This document shows positions 29,027 to 39,014 of a stretch of 64,000 nt of DNA, in pieces (positions within the stretch are counted from its first letter, which is position 1; every line of letters begins with the position of its first letter). This stretch comes from DASQZK01 sp963763215. Its GTDB lineage: Bacteria > Bacteroidota > Bacteroidia > Bacteroidales > GCA-2748055. The stretch lies in assembly GCA_963763215.1 (NCBI GenBank), contig CAVXNX010000014.1, positions 266,299-330,298 on the forward strand, read 5' to 3'. A program made the position numbers and the translations under genes. The notes beneath the pieces are model-generated. The model made no database searches and was not told the origin of the DNA. It was given only the letters and a program-made list of their open reading frames with translations.

Positions 29027-29992
29027 TCATTCGCCGTTCAGCGACCTGCAATATTCCCGGGTTTTGATGCCCGATTCCTTCAGATCGGATTCCTTCCATT
29101 TTCCCTTTGAGGAGGCCGAAGGCTTTAGCATGGAGCAGGTCTCATCCTTGTCGGCGATCGACCAGGTGACCCAGCTGATCTTATTGGATTCCATCCAGTC
29201 GATCCATTTCTGCCAGGCTTCACCGTTGATGGGGCCGTTGCCGCTGGCTTCCATGCCGGCCGATTCCGACACGAACAGGGGGATCCCTTTCCCCAGGGCA
29301 TAATTGGCCCTGTCGAGAAGCGACTGGCCATGGGTTGCCGCATAAAAATGCAGGGTGTACATGAGGTTATCGAAACCCGTGACAGGGTCATCGGCCACCA
29401 GGTGGACGTCCTGGTCCCAGTGGGGCGAGCCCACCAGGATGATATTATCCGGGTCATATTCCCTGATGGTTTTGATCACATCAACGGAGTAGGCTTTGAT
29501 ATCGGCCCAGGAATCATGCACCGGTTCATTGAAGATCTCGTAGATCACATTCGGGTAGCCGCCGTATTTTTTGGCCATCACGGCGAAGAAGGTTTTTGCG
29601 GCGTCTGTCTGGATGCCATGGCTGTGCCAGTCGATGATGACATAAATCCCGTTGTCGATGGCCCCCTGGACGACCGATTCGATTTTCTCCTGTGACCATT
29701 TCGGATCCTGGAGATATCCTTTGGCCGGTTCCACGCCCATGGCGGCTCTGACTACATTGCATTTCCAGTCGCGGGCAAGCCACTCAACTGTATTTTCATC
29801 GTAAAACCTGGGCCACCAGTTATGCCAGCCATAACTGACACCCCGCAACATGACCGGGTTTCCGTCCTGGTCGATGAGGTTTGTCCCGCGGACACTGAGT
29901 TTTCCGTGTTCTTTGACCGGCTGTGCCTGGGCCAGGCTCACAGCCAGAAAGAAGAACATGCCGAGAATTGCTGATTTTTTAAGAGGGTTCAT
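29027..29992 (-). CDS. GH5 endo-beta-glucanase (cellulase, GH5_2-like)
   Basis: The 321-residue protein has a signal peptide (MNPLKKSAILGMFFFLAVSL, cleavage after AQA). The GH5 barrel shows VRGTNLIDQDGNPVMLRGVS, the Arg strand CNVVRAAMGVEP, YVIIDWHSHG, the acid/base Glu in NVIYEIFNEPVHDSW, MYTLHFYAATHG and the nucleophile Glu in IPLFVSESAGME, then WVTWSIADKDETCS. This matches subfamily 2 endoglucanases. It has no T9SS tail or CBM, unlike its neighbours, so it probably acts in the periplasm or is released by another route. It lies between the GH26 protein and the other GH5 gene on the same strand. Confidence 0.9.
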   Translation of the reverse strand: MNPLKKSAILGMFFFLAVSLAQAQPVKEHGKLSVRGTNLIDQDGNPVMLRGVSYGWHNWWPRFYDENTVEWLARDWKCNVVRAAMGVEPAKGYLQDPKWSQEKIESVVQGAIDNGIYVIIDWHSHGIQTDAAKTFFAVMAKKYGGYPNVIYEIFNEPVHDSWADIKAYSVDVIKTIREYDPDNIILVGSPHWDQDVHLVADDPVTGFDNLMYTLHFYAATHGQSLLDRANYALGKGIPLFVSESAGMEASGNGPINGEAWQKWIDWMESNKISWVTWSIADKDETCSMLKPSASSKGKWKESDLKESGIKTREYCRSLNGE

Positions 29993-30088
29993 TTGCTGAA
30001 AAGGTTAAGTCATGGGTTATGGATTGTCCTGTCATTTGGTGCCGTTCACCTCACCGGTCATGGTTCTCGCACGCACGCCGGTACGGGT

Positions 30089-32104
30089 TCACGGCCGGTT
30101 GTGAATAAAGGTTTTCCCGGTGTAAACGCCTTTAGCCGTCAGGGCACGGACGATGTACACGCCGGAAGGTATCCCTGAAACCGGGATGGTGACTTCATGA
30201 TTCGATGGTTTTTCCATTCGTATCAGCGTCCCGGTCAGGCTGTAGAGTTCGATGCGTTCCGGAGCGGGCCCGTTATCCATCCGCACGACCAGGTTGGATG
30301 AGGGGTCCTGGTAAACCGTCAGTACCGGCTGGTTTAACCGGTGGACGGAAACCGAAGTGGTATCCTCCAGGGTGTTGAGAATAAATTCAAAGTTGTCGAT
30401 ATGAAAATCCGGCTGGGCCAGGATGGAAAACCGCATGATCTGCGTACCGGCCTGGAGATTCATGACCGCGGGGACCGATGCATTCACGAACCAGCTTCCG
30501 CTTTTGGGAACCATGAGCGTGTCGGGTTCCCCGTCGCCAATCCGGATACTGAAACTTCCCCCCGCCTGGAGGGAAGCCACCTGGGTATTGACTGTATACT
30601 CCCCGGGCTGTGTGACATTCAGCGTATATTCGAGCCATTCGCCCGGATAGGCATACCCCACCTCGTAGCCCACGTCCTTGATCAGGAAGATGTCTACGGC
30701 TTCAGAGCTCCGGTACTCAGCCGGGAGGTTCCGGTCGTCGGTGTCGTGGTAGGTGAGGCCTTCACCGCCAACGTCGAAATTTTCAGCCTCCACAATGCCG
30801 GGCACCGCGGCAGGTTCGCCCAGGTAATATGAGCGCACCTTCGGGATATACACCGGGACCATGTTCCGCACGGGTTGCGAATATAGATCACCGGTCTGGG
30901 AATAATGACCGATGACACGGTAGTAGTAGTATTGTTTTTCCGTCAGGTTATGGTCGGTAAAAGAGGTGGTATCGCCGGGCAGTTCATCGATGTTGGTATA
31001 ATTCGTGTATTCCGTCCTCCGCTGGATGAGGATGCTGTCGTAATCGGAAACCGGGTTGGACCAGGTCAGTCTGAGCAGGGTATCCTGGTAAACGGCCAGA
31101 TTTTGGATGACGGGCGATTCGGGTGTGGTATGGACGAGGATATCCTTGAGTTCGTTCCACGTCCGTGCCTGGCGTTCCATGATCCTGAAGTCGCCCCCGT
31201 CATCCCAGGCGCAGGAGATAAAACCGTAAATTTGAGCGTACTCGACATATGCGCGGTAATGTCGCATTCTGGAATTGTAATCCGCTTTTTTTACAGCGCC
31301 GAACTCTCCCAGGAAAACGGGAATATGGTTGGCGTCCGACCAGTTTTTCACCGTGATGAATTTATTGCGGAGAATGGAATAGTCACCGGTTGATCCCCAG
31401 GTGCCCTGTCCTTCGAGTCCGAAGAGATACGGATCATAGGAGTGGAAGGACCCCATGATATAGTGATCATCGGGGATGGCTGCCGTGACCAGCTCATCGG
31501 AACCTCCCCAGTTATGTCCCTGGAAGATGACGATACGGGTCGGGTTGGTTTGCCGGATGATGGAAAGCACCCGTTGATGAAGGTCATCATTTTGTGCTTT
31601 GGTCAGTCCGTAAGGTTCATTGATGATCTCGAAGAACAACCGGTCGGATTTATCCCTGAACCTGACGGCGATCTGAGACCAGATGCTGTCGAACCGTGCA
31701 CGATACCCCGCGTTGTCATAATTGGCCTTGATCCATTCTTCGTGATGGGCATTGATCACAATGAAGAGGCCGCGGCTGAGGCCCCAGTCGACGATCTGTT
31801 CAACGCGGTTCATCCAGGTGTCGTCGACATGATAAGGGGGAATGGTCTGGGTATGTTCATCCCAGCGTACCGGTATCCTGACCGTCTGAAATCCGGCAGC
31901 CTTGTACATATCAAAATAGTATTCCTGGGTCAGGGGATTTCCCCAATCGCCTTCATGCGGCGGTTCGAGTGTGTTGCCCAGGTTAATACCTTTCTGCATC
32001 AGCGGTACCGCTTCCCAGGGGGTGATCTGGGCATGCAGTGAAAGGGTGAAAACGGGAAGGAACAGTATGATCCATTTCAGATTCATTTTTTTCATCTCCA
32101 TCAT
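30089..32104 (-). CDS. GH5 glycanase with fibronectin-III-like and CBM6 modules and T9SS tail
   Basis: The protein has 671 residues. After the signal peptide (KWIILFLPVFTLSLHAQ), a GH5 barrel spans about 25-340: GINLGNTLEPPHEGDWGNP, VRIPVRWDEHT, the acid/base Glu in FFEIINEPYGLT, and the nucleophile Glu in VFLGEFGAVKKAD. A fibronectin-III-like module follows (about 350-430), then a CBM6 (IVEAENFDVGGEGLTYHDTD and VGYAYPGEWLEYTLNV), then a T9SS sorting domain ending GVYTGKTFIHNRP. The GNTLEPP and EIINEP motifs suit endoglucanase or xyloglucanase/mannanase GH5 groups, so the exact substrate is open. Starts at three nearby Met codons are possible. Confidence 0.9.
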   Translation of the reverse strand: MMEMKKMNLKWIILFLPVFTLSLHAQITPWEAVPLMQKGINLGNTLEPPHEGDWGNPLTQEYYFDMYKAAGFQTVRIPVRWDEHTQTIPPYHVDDTWMNRVEQIVDWGLSRGLFIVINAHHEEWIKANYDNAGYRARFDSIWSQIAVRFRDKSDRLFFEIINEPYGLTKAQNDDLHQRVLSIIRQTNPTRIVIFQGHNWGGSDELVTAAIPDDHYIMGSFHSYDPYLFGLEGQGTWGSTGDYSILRNKFITVKNWSDANHIPVFLGEFGAVKKADYNSRMRHYRAYVEYAQIYGFISCAWDDGGDFRIMERQARTWNELKDILVHTTPESPVIQNLAVYQDTLLRLTWSNPVSDYDSILIQRRTEYTNYTNIDELPGDTTSFTDHNLTEKQYYYYRVIGHYSQTGDLYSQPVRNMVPVYIPKVRSYYLGEPAAVPGIVEAENFDVGGEGLTYHDTDDRNLPAEYRSSEAVDIFLIKDVGYEVGYAYPGEWLEYTLNVTQPGEYTVNTQVASLQAGGSFSIRIGDGEPDTLMVPKSGSWFVNASVPAVMNLQAGTQIMRFSILAQPDFHIDNFEFILNTLEDTTSVSVHRLNQPVLTVYQDPSSNLVVRMDNGPAPERIELYSLTGTLIRMEKPSNHEVTIPVSGIPSGVYIVRALTAKGVYTGKTFIHNRP

Positions 32105-32280
32105 CCTGATTAAAAGTGAGGTTGTATGATCTATTCATGGCCCCTTCTCCCGGTTTCCCCCGAAAAAGGGGAGCAGGAGGGTCATAATTACCGGAAAGGC
32201 GCTTTTTCCCCGGCATGTCCGTCCACGGAGGGTTTGCGGGTTGTTGCCCTATGGCGGGGGGTGGCCTGAAAAAGCAAAAA

Positions 32281-32312
32281 AAATAAGAGCCTGAATGAAC
32301 AGGCTCTTATTT
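32281..32312 (-). terminator. Rho-independent terminator of the lamin-tail-like gene
   Basis: AAATAAGAGCCTG (32281-32293) and CAGGCTCTTATTT (32300-32312) are perfect inverted copies around a six-base loop. On the minus strand the stem is followed by a run of Ts. It lies 18 bases beyond the stop of the gene ending at 32330. Confidence 0.85.
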
Positions 32313-32329
32313 CAATGTCAGAGAGTGAA

Positions 32330-35300
32330 TTATTTCAGAACCAGCTTGTAGCGGCCGATAACCTTTTTGCTGTTGCTGACCACGACGAAGTACATCCCTG
32401 AAGGCTGACCTTCGAGAGAGATCTCGTGGGTCGATTCATGGACGATGATATCGCGCAGCTGCGTGCCGGAGAGGTTATAGACATGGACGCGGTTGCCCGG
32501 TTCCAGCCCTGTGATATTTACCCTGCCGGAAGTCGGGTTCGGGTACAGGGTGATATCCTGGTTGTTGATGTCAGGACGTGAAGTCAGGACGTTGATGGCG
32601 TAGAGGACCGTCAGCTGCTTGTTCCCGGAGGTGACTTTCAGCTGGCTTTCTTTCTTCATCATCGTTGAATACTCGGTACCGTTTTTATCCTGAAGCTTGA
32701 AGGTTGCGCCTGGAGCGGGAGTGATATGTCCGAGGAATTCACTGACCGGAGTGGTTTCGGAAATATCTCCGGAGATACTCATGCCGATCTGGTCAACCGA
32801 ATACAAATCGGATACGACGTATGCAAGGTAACCGACATCTTCGAGCATGGACAGGAAGTACGTCCTGGTGGTGACACCATCCTGTGCGGTCACGACCACC
32901 TGGTCGTCTTTGTAAAGTCCGCCCATAGTCCGTTCCATACCGGCTTTGTCGAGGATCTGCATGGTTGCCCCATCACAAGGCATGACATTCCGCATAAGCA
33001 TATCGACGGTTGTTCCTCTGGGAACGAACTGGATCAACCGATGCATCCTGGTCAACATTGTAGACGAAGGAAGTCACATAGGCGTCGGTAGCCAGGGTTT
33101 CCGGAAGGAGCCGGTAGGTGATCTGGGTAACGCCGTCTTCAGCGGTGACTTTCAGGTAGGTCTTGTTATTGGCCATGGCATCCACATAGGTGGTATCGTA
33201 CCTGAGCCGTTTGACAGAGACGTATTCACCCTCGTCGCCGATGACGATCATCGAAGCAAACTGCGGGACGGTGACGCCATTGATGATCTCCCGGAGGGTT
33301 TTCCCGCTCTGGAATCCGCCTACGGTGCCTTCAGAGCCGCTGATGTCGATGGTATAGGTTGTGGAGGTCAGGACAGCATCGTTGCTGAGACCCTGATCCG
33401 TTACATTGAGAAGATAAGCCGAGGTATTGACGCTGTCTGCCGAAAGGACCATCAGGGAGTCGCCGTTGGAGAGAACTCCGTCTGCCGGTAAGTACAGCCC
33501 CCGAAGTAGCGCTCTTCAGCGTCAGGGTCTGACCGGGATCAGCTTTGGTGATATTGGCCAGGAAGTTGGTCACACTTGTTCCGGTTACCACGCCCCTGAT
33601 CTCTTCACTCATGGAATAGCCTTCACTGACTTTATAGACACTCGACAGGACCGTTGACTTATAGACTGGTGATTTCATTCATGAAATGTTTACCGAGGTC
33701 GCTTCCAACGAAGAGGATATCATTGGGCCAGCCGGCATTACGTGCATCGTAATACGCCTGGTCTCTCATCAGCCATTCGCTGGATGCTGCATCGGTGCCC
33801 CAGGATTCGGCGAATCCCGGTTTGGGCTTGTAATACTGGGGTTTTCGGATGAAGGTGTTGATCATCTGGACTTCCGTCCCACCAACAACCCATGGACTAC
33901 CGTCACTGTTCCCCCAGGTTTCGATAAGCTGGAAGTCGTTCGGATCGGTAGCGGGTTTCAGACCCAGTTTAATGGAGTCGTTGAGGATCTTGTAAAGATA
34001 GACGTCCACACCTTTCCACTGGTTGATACAGGTCTGGTTAACATCTTCTCCCCAGGGATTGCTAAGTCGGAATTCGACGTCGCAGGCCTGGCTGGCGAAC
34101 CAGGGATAGTTGCTGCTTCCAGTGGTCACGATGTCTCCGAGGACGAAGACATCTCCGGGATCAACAATGGGATTCACGTTGGGGTCCTGGACGGCGATAG
34201 CCGGCTGAACTTTCCAGCTGGTGCTATCCTGCCATTTATAACCGGGGATATATCTGACGTAGCGGTCCATCCAGGCACTGCCTGTATTTTCTGCATTCCA
34301 GGTCAGGACCGTAGCCGGGTCGGTTGACCACTGGCCCATGATCATGTAGTTACTCAGGTCGAGGGGCCGGGTGCCGGGGTTGCAGATCTCGAGGAAGTTG
34401 TTAGCCCACTGTTCCCACCAGCAATATTCCGAGATAAACGGATCGGGAGAGAAGGGCTGGATATTCTGGATTTCCTTTTGCTTGTCGATCTGAACATTGT
34501 AGACCAAAACGGTGGTATCATCTTCCGCTGTCGAGGTGAAGGAGATGACCCTGTCACTGGCCGATCCGTTGAGGTTGGTCATCCGGTCGACTTTGATCTT
34601 GGTGTTCAGCTGTTCAGCCTTGGCAATGAGTGCCGGTTCTGAGCTTTCTCCCGGAGGAAGGGTAATGGTATAGTCGAACAGGTTCCTGTTAAACCCGGGG
34701 ATGGTATCGCTGTCCCATACCGTACCCTTGAACATGTCGGGAATATCGGGCCAGGTGATGGCACCGAGGAAGGCGCTGTGGTTCGGTATATAGGGTGTGA
34801 GCTTGAGATAGTAATCCTTGGTACTGCCGTTTTCAGCCTTAACCCGGAGGATATCGCCCGTTTTCAGGTCAACCCTTTCGGTGCCGTCGACCCAGATCAC
34901 TTCCCAGGTGGCGTTGGGGGCTTTTTCAAGGTATTTATATAAGGTATCGACCCTGTCGGCAAAGGGGATATCCCGGATCGTATCCATACCGGGAACTTTA
35001 TCGGTCACGTCGAAAAGAGGTCCGACATACATGCCGTAGTAACCGTTACTGCCTTTGGCAGCTTTGGGGACAACGCGGTTTTCGCCGGTTCCCGGAGGGC
35101 TGACCTTGAGGCTGAACTCTGCCATATCGCGGTCAGTACCGCAGGCATAGACGGTCAGTATATCACCTTCGCGAACGGAGGTGAAGGCCGAATCTTCCGT
35201 TGTGGGGGCCAGGTCATAATGCCAGGCGAATCCGGGATGATAGTTGAACTGCATCATCAGGGAATCTTCATTTCTTACGCCCCATGGGACGGTAAGAACC

Positions 35301-36137
35301 TTATTGGTCCAGTCGATCCCGAGGGTGGATGAGGTGAGGGTGGTCTCGTCGAGAATTGTAATCCCCGTGATTGCCAACGGTCCAGAATGCGCGACGGTCG
35401 GGTTCCCAGTTATCGAAGAGGATGGGAATCGGGATCCATTTGGAGTCGGCGAGGTCGACGCCCCTGTCATCTGCAAAGACTGTATCACCTTGGGTTACAG
35501 AGAATTTACGGATCAGGACGCAGTTATTGGTGGCATCCGTAACCCCGGCAACATCATATGCACCGTCGTGGTTATGGTTGTCGTTTTCCCAGTTTCCGTT
35601 GACCTGGTCAACGACCACCGAGTCGCCATTGGAAAGATGCTGTTCGATATACCAGCAGCTCCTTCCGCCATAAACGTCCATTGTCGGGTAATATGGAGTG
35701 ACACTGTCGGTTGGATCGGGATAGGGAGCTTCCTTGGCATGGACTTTCACATCGGCAAGGTTCCACATTTCATCCTTTGTGATTCTTTCATTGTATTTGC
35801 CGGAATAGGGGTACTTTTTGTACATTTCCGGGCCCCAGTCATAAACCATGGCAATGACAAAGGATTTACCCGGCTGGAGAACGCTGTCGGGCAACATGAA
35901 ATAGTGATTCGGGTCAGCGGTGTAGTGGTTCGTCCAGGGACCGATTTCACCGAATTCGAACTGGTTCAGGTGGAGAGCGGAGTCTCCCATGTTGGTTAAC
36001 TCAGCATAGGCAGTGGCTGCATGTCCGAGTTTTGCCTCTGTAATGATCAATGATCGTATGATGGGCGGATCAGCCTGAGCAAAGATCACAACACCACACG
36101 ACATCAATAAAGCAAGCAATAGTAGCTTTAGTTTCAT
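32330..36137 (-). CDS. Large T9SS-secreted surface protein with lamin-tail-like and tandem Ig-like repeats (four apparent frameshifts)
   Basis: Merged, the protein has about 1,265 residues. A signal peptide (LLLLALLMSCGVVIFAQA) is followed by IIRSLIITEAKLGHAATAYA, which resembles a lamin tail domain. A second one is likely around PFISEYCWWEQWANNFLEIC. The C-terminal part has tandem repeats of about 100-110 residues with a recurring pattern (for example EFLGHITPAPGATFKLQD and TYLKVTAEDGVTQITY). The last about 80 residues are a T9SS sorting domain (ITLYPNPTSGRVNITG). Apparent +1 shifts lie near 35370, 33665, 33490 and 33045. No catalytic motif is recognised. It may be a surface adhesin or scaffold of the polysaccharide locus. 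Confidence 0.78.
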
Positions 36138-36656
36138 AGTGCATGTATTTTAGTTAGTAAATGAGAAGAAGCTCGACCAATTTAATAAAAAAAAACAGAA
36201 ATTATCCAAAAAAAATTCCATTCATTTTCGAATCCGGTAGATCAGGATGTCGGATAATTTTCAGATCCTCCGTCCCTCAAGACTTAAACACCCCTTACAG
36301 GCTGCGGGTTTTAGACGATCTGTACACGGAATCCTCCTTTAAAGGGAGGCTCTATATAATATAAGGTATACACTCAAAAGGAAAGGGAAGGCATGGACTC
36401 TCAATATATTGAAAAACAGAACAATATAATCCTGATGCTTTTCAATCCCCCAAAAAAACCGGCTATTATATAATCATTCTAAATTAAAAGGGGGGGCGTC
36501 CATATTAGGAATATTTTTTATATGTTTATTAGCGAAAACTGCCATCGTTTGCTGCGCTCGTCACTGGTATAGCACTATGGTATGTTGACCGGATCTTCAC
36601 GAAGAAAGAAACGGTGAAGGGAAATTTCGGGAACTACTAACATACAAACTACTAAC
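36138..36656. other. Divergent intergenic region between the T9SS protein and the FAS1-SusCD operon
   Basis: I see no gene in these 519 bases. It must contain the divergent promoters of the two blocks. TATGTTTA near 36521 is a near match to the phylum's -7 box for the plus strand, but is weak. ACTAAC-type sequence lies immediately before both start codons: CTACTAACATACAAACTAC before 36657, and ACTAACTAAAA on the minus strand before 36137. Confidence 0.45.
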
Positions 36657-38963
36657 ATGACAAGGACTAAACTGCTTGGTTTACTTGCGTTATCGTGCAT
36701 TGTTTTTTCCAGTTGCAAGGATATTCTCAATAAGGAAGACCGGTACAAAAGACCTGAATGGCTTGCAGGGAAAGTCTACACCCAGGTAAAGGCTGATCCG
36801 GAACTTTCCACCTTTGCCCATTGCATCCAACTGACCGGGTACGATACCATCATTGATGTATCGGGTAGCTATACTGTTTTTGCTCCTGATAATGAAGCCT
36901 TTACCCTGTATCTTCAAAGCCATCCCGAATACAATACAGTTGATGACATCCCCCTCGATAAACTTTCCAGGCTCGTCAAATATCAAATAGTTCAGAATCC
37001 CTGGAGCAAAAATCAGCTCACCAGCCTCGACGTCTGGGGATGGATCGACTCCACGGATATCACCAACAACAAGCCCCGTGGGTATAAGCGGGCGACCCTG
37101 CTGCTTGAACCTGACCGGAAGTATGGGGTCAAGTATGTGAACAAGGAACTTCAGATCGTCGACTCGACGCAGAGCAACTGGACCCGGCGGGTGATCACCG
37201 ACTCCCGTAAATATGCTCCTTTTTTCTATAAACAGTATTTTGATATTTACAACCTGAACACGGCGGATTACCAGTTTTATTTCGGCCGTCCCATCGACAG
37301 TCCCTCCGATATTTATTTTGCCGGGGCCAGGATCCTGGGGGATGAGATCTTTGCCGAAAACGGTTTTGTATACCACATCGACCGGGTAATCGACCCCTTG
37401 CAGAACGGATATGAGCTGATCAGCGAACCGGAGGGTAACTATTCCTACACGAAATTCAAAAACCTGATCAATAAATTTCCCAAATTTGCCTATAATGAAA
37501 AGAAAACCCTGGATCAGCCCGGAGCAGACCAGGGCATGGCAGTCGACTCCCTCTTTGACCTTACTTTTCCTGATCTGCCCTTTAACATCGCGGCTGAAGA
37601 AACTTCTCCCCCCCGGGTACCCATGGGCTTCCCGACAATGTGACCATCCGTTACCACCACGGGATGATCGCACCCACCGATGAAGCCTACGACGCTTTTA
37701 GCAGTACCTTCATGGAAGGGCCCAACCGGTGGGGAAGCATTGAAGAGGCGCCCTACAATATCCAGCGGATCATTGCCCGCAGCCAGCTATGTATCAATCC
37801 CATCTATCCGACCGATTTCACCAACGGGTTTTACAACGGGGAACTGGATTATATCACCATCGACCCGCAGACCATTGTCGAAAAGAAATACGGGAGCAAC
37901 TGCTCTTTCATCGGTGTCAACCAGATGGTCGTCCCCAGGGCTTTCAAAGCCGTGACCGGACCGGTATACCTGCAACGGGGATACAATAAGATCATGTTAG
38001 CCATCGAGGCCACGGGCCTCCTTCCTGCCCTGAAAAAGCCCGATGCCGACTACCAGCTCTATGTTGAGTCGGACCTGAACACCCGCCTCGATTCATCACT
38101 TCTCACCGAGAAGAAGAAGTGGTGAGGATGTGTTCTTTCTCTATACACGAGGGGCCCTCCGACGGCGGACGGATTTCACGATCGGTACACTCCGGAACCT
38201 GTTGATGAACCATATCGGAGTCAGGAGTCCCAAGGGCATTGCCCGCAAGGAATTCATCCGGAATCTGGCCGGAAATTACCTGATCGTCAACAACGAAACC
38301 GGGACCGTCTCCGGCCCTTCAAAAAGCACCGATGGCTTTCAGGGTCCCTCGGTCGGACCATCGGTTCCCATCCAGATCAGCACGAATGCCGATAACGGCG
38401 TGACCTGGGACATTCCCGACTGGTTTCTTTTCAGCCCGGCCACCCTGTACCAGACCCTGCAGGATAATTTCCCGGCATTCCAGAGCCTGCTCGATAAGGC
38501 AGGGCTTATTTTAAAGAATAACTTCACGTATACCTTCACCAATGATAATGAGATCTACACGGTGTTTGCACCGACAGCCGATGCCCTCAATGCCTACCGG
38601 GCCGATACCCTGAGCATAAACGATCTGCGGAAATTCCTGCTGATGCATTTTGTGAGGGGAAATATCATTTTTACCGACGGGGACAAATCCGACGGATACT
38701 ACGAGACCATGCGCACGGGTGATAATTCGACTCCCTATGCCACCGTGTATACCCGTATTCATATCCGGCCCGGCATCGATCACATCGATTTTGCAGCCAG
38801 CAATGGCGGTACATATACGTCCATCGAAGAATCCCCGTCAACCAATATGATGGCCGGGAGGTCCCTTACGACGGGCCCATCGCCATACCCGTCGGTGATC
38901 TATAATTCGGTGATCCATCAGATCGACTCCGTTCTGATCTACAAACGGTTGGATACCCAGTAA
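36657..38963 (+). CDS. Fasciclin (FAS1)-domain lipoprotein (two apparent frameshifts)
   Basis: The merged product has about 768 residues. It starts with a lipoprotein signal (LLGLLALSCIVFSSCKD; lipidated Cys near residue 20). FAS1 signatures appear as GSYTVFAPDNEAFTLYLQ near residue 80 and YTVFAPTADALNAYRADTL near the C-terminal third, with another divergent copy probably between them. A base seems missing near 37600 (leading into VTIRYHHGMIAPTDEAYDAF) and one seems extra near 38118 (leading to GEDVFFLYTRGALRRRTD). FAS1 domains mediate adhesion in eukaryotes and bacteria. As the first gene before susC/susD it is probably a surface-exposed accessory lipoprotein; any glycan binding is inferred. 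Confidence 0.82.
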
Positions 38964-39014
38964 ATTTCCATTTACCAACGCATCTGATTTTAAACCTAAG
39001 GTTTTTTAAAAAAT

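Noticed and set aside
29330..32041. Several plus-strand open frames opposite the GH5 genes
   Set aside because: They are antisense shadows; the minus strand has complete GH5 enzymes with catalytic motifs.
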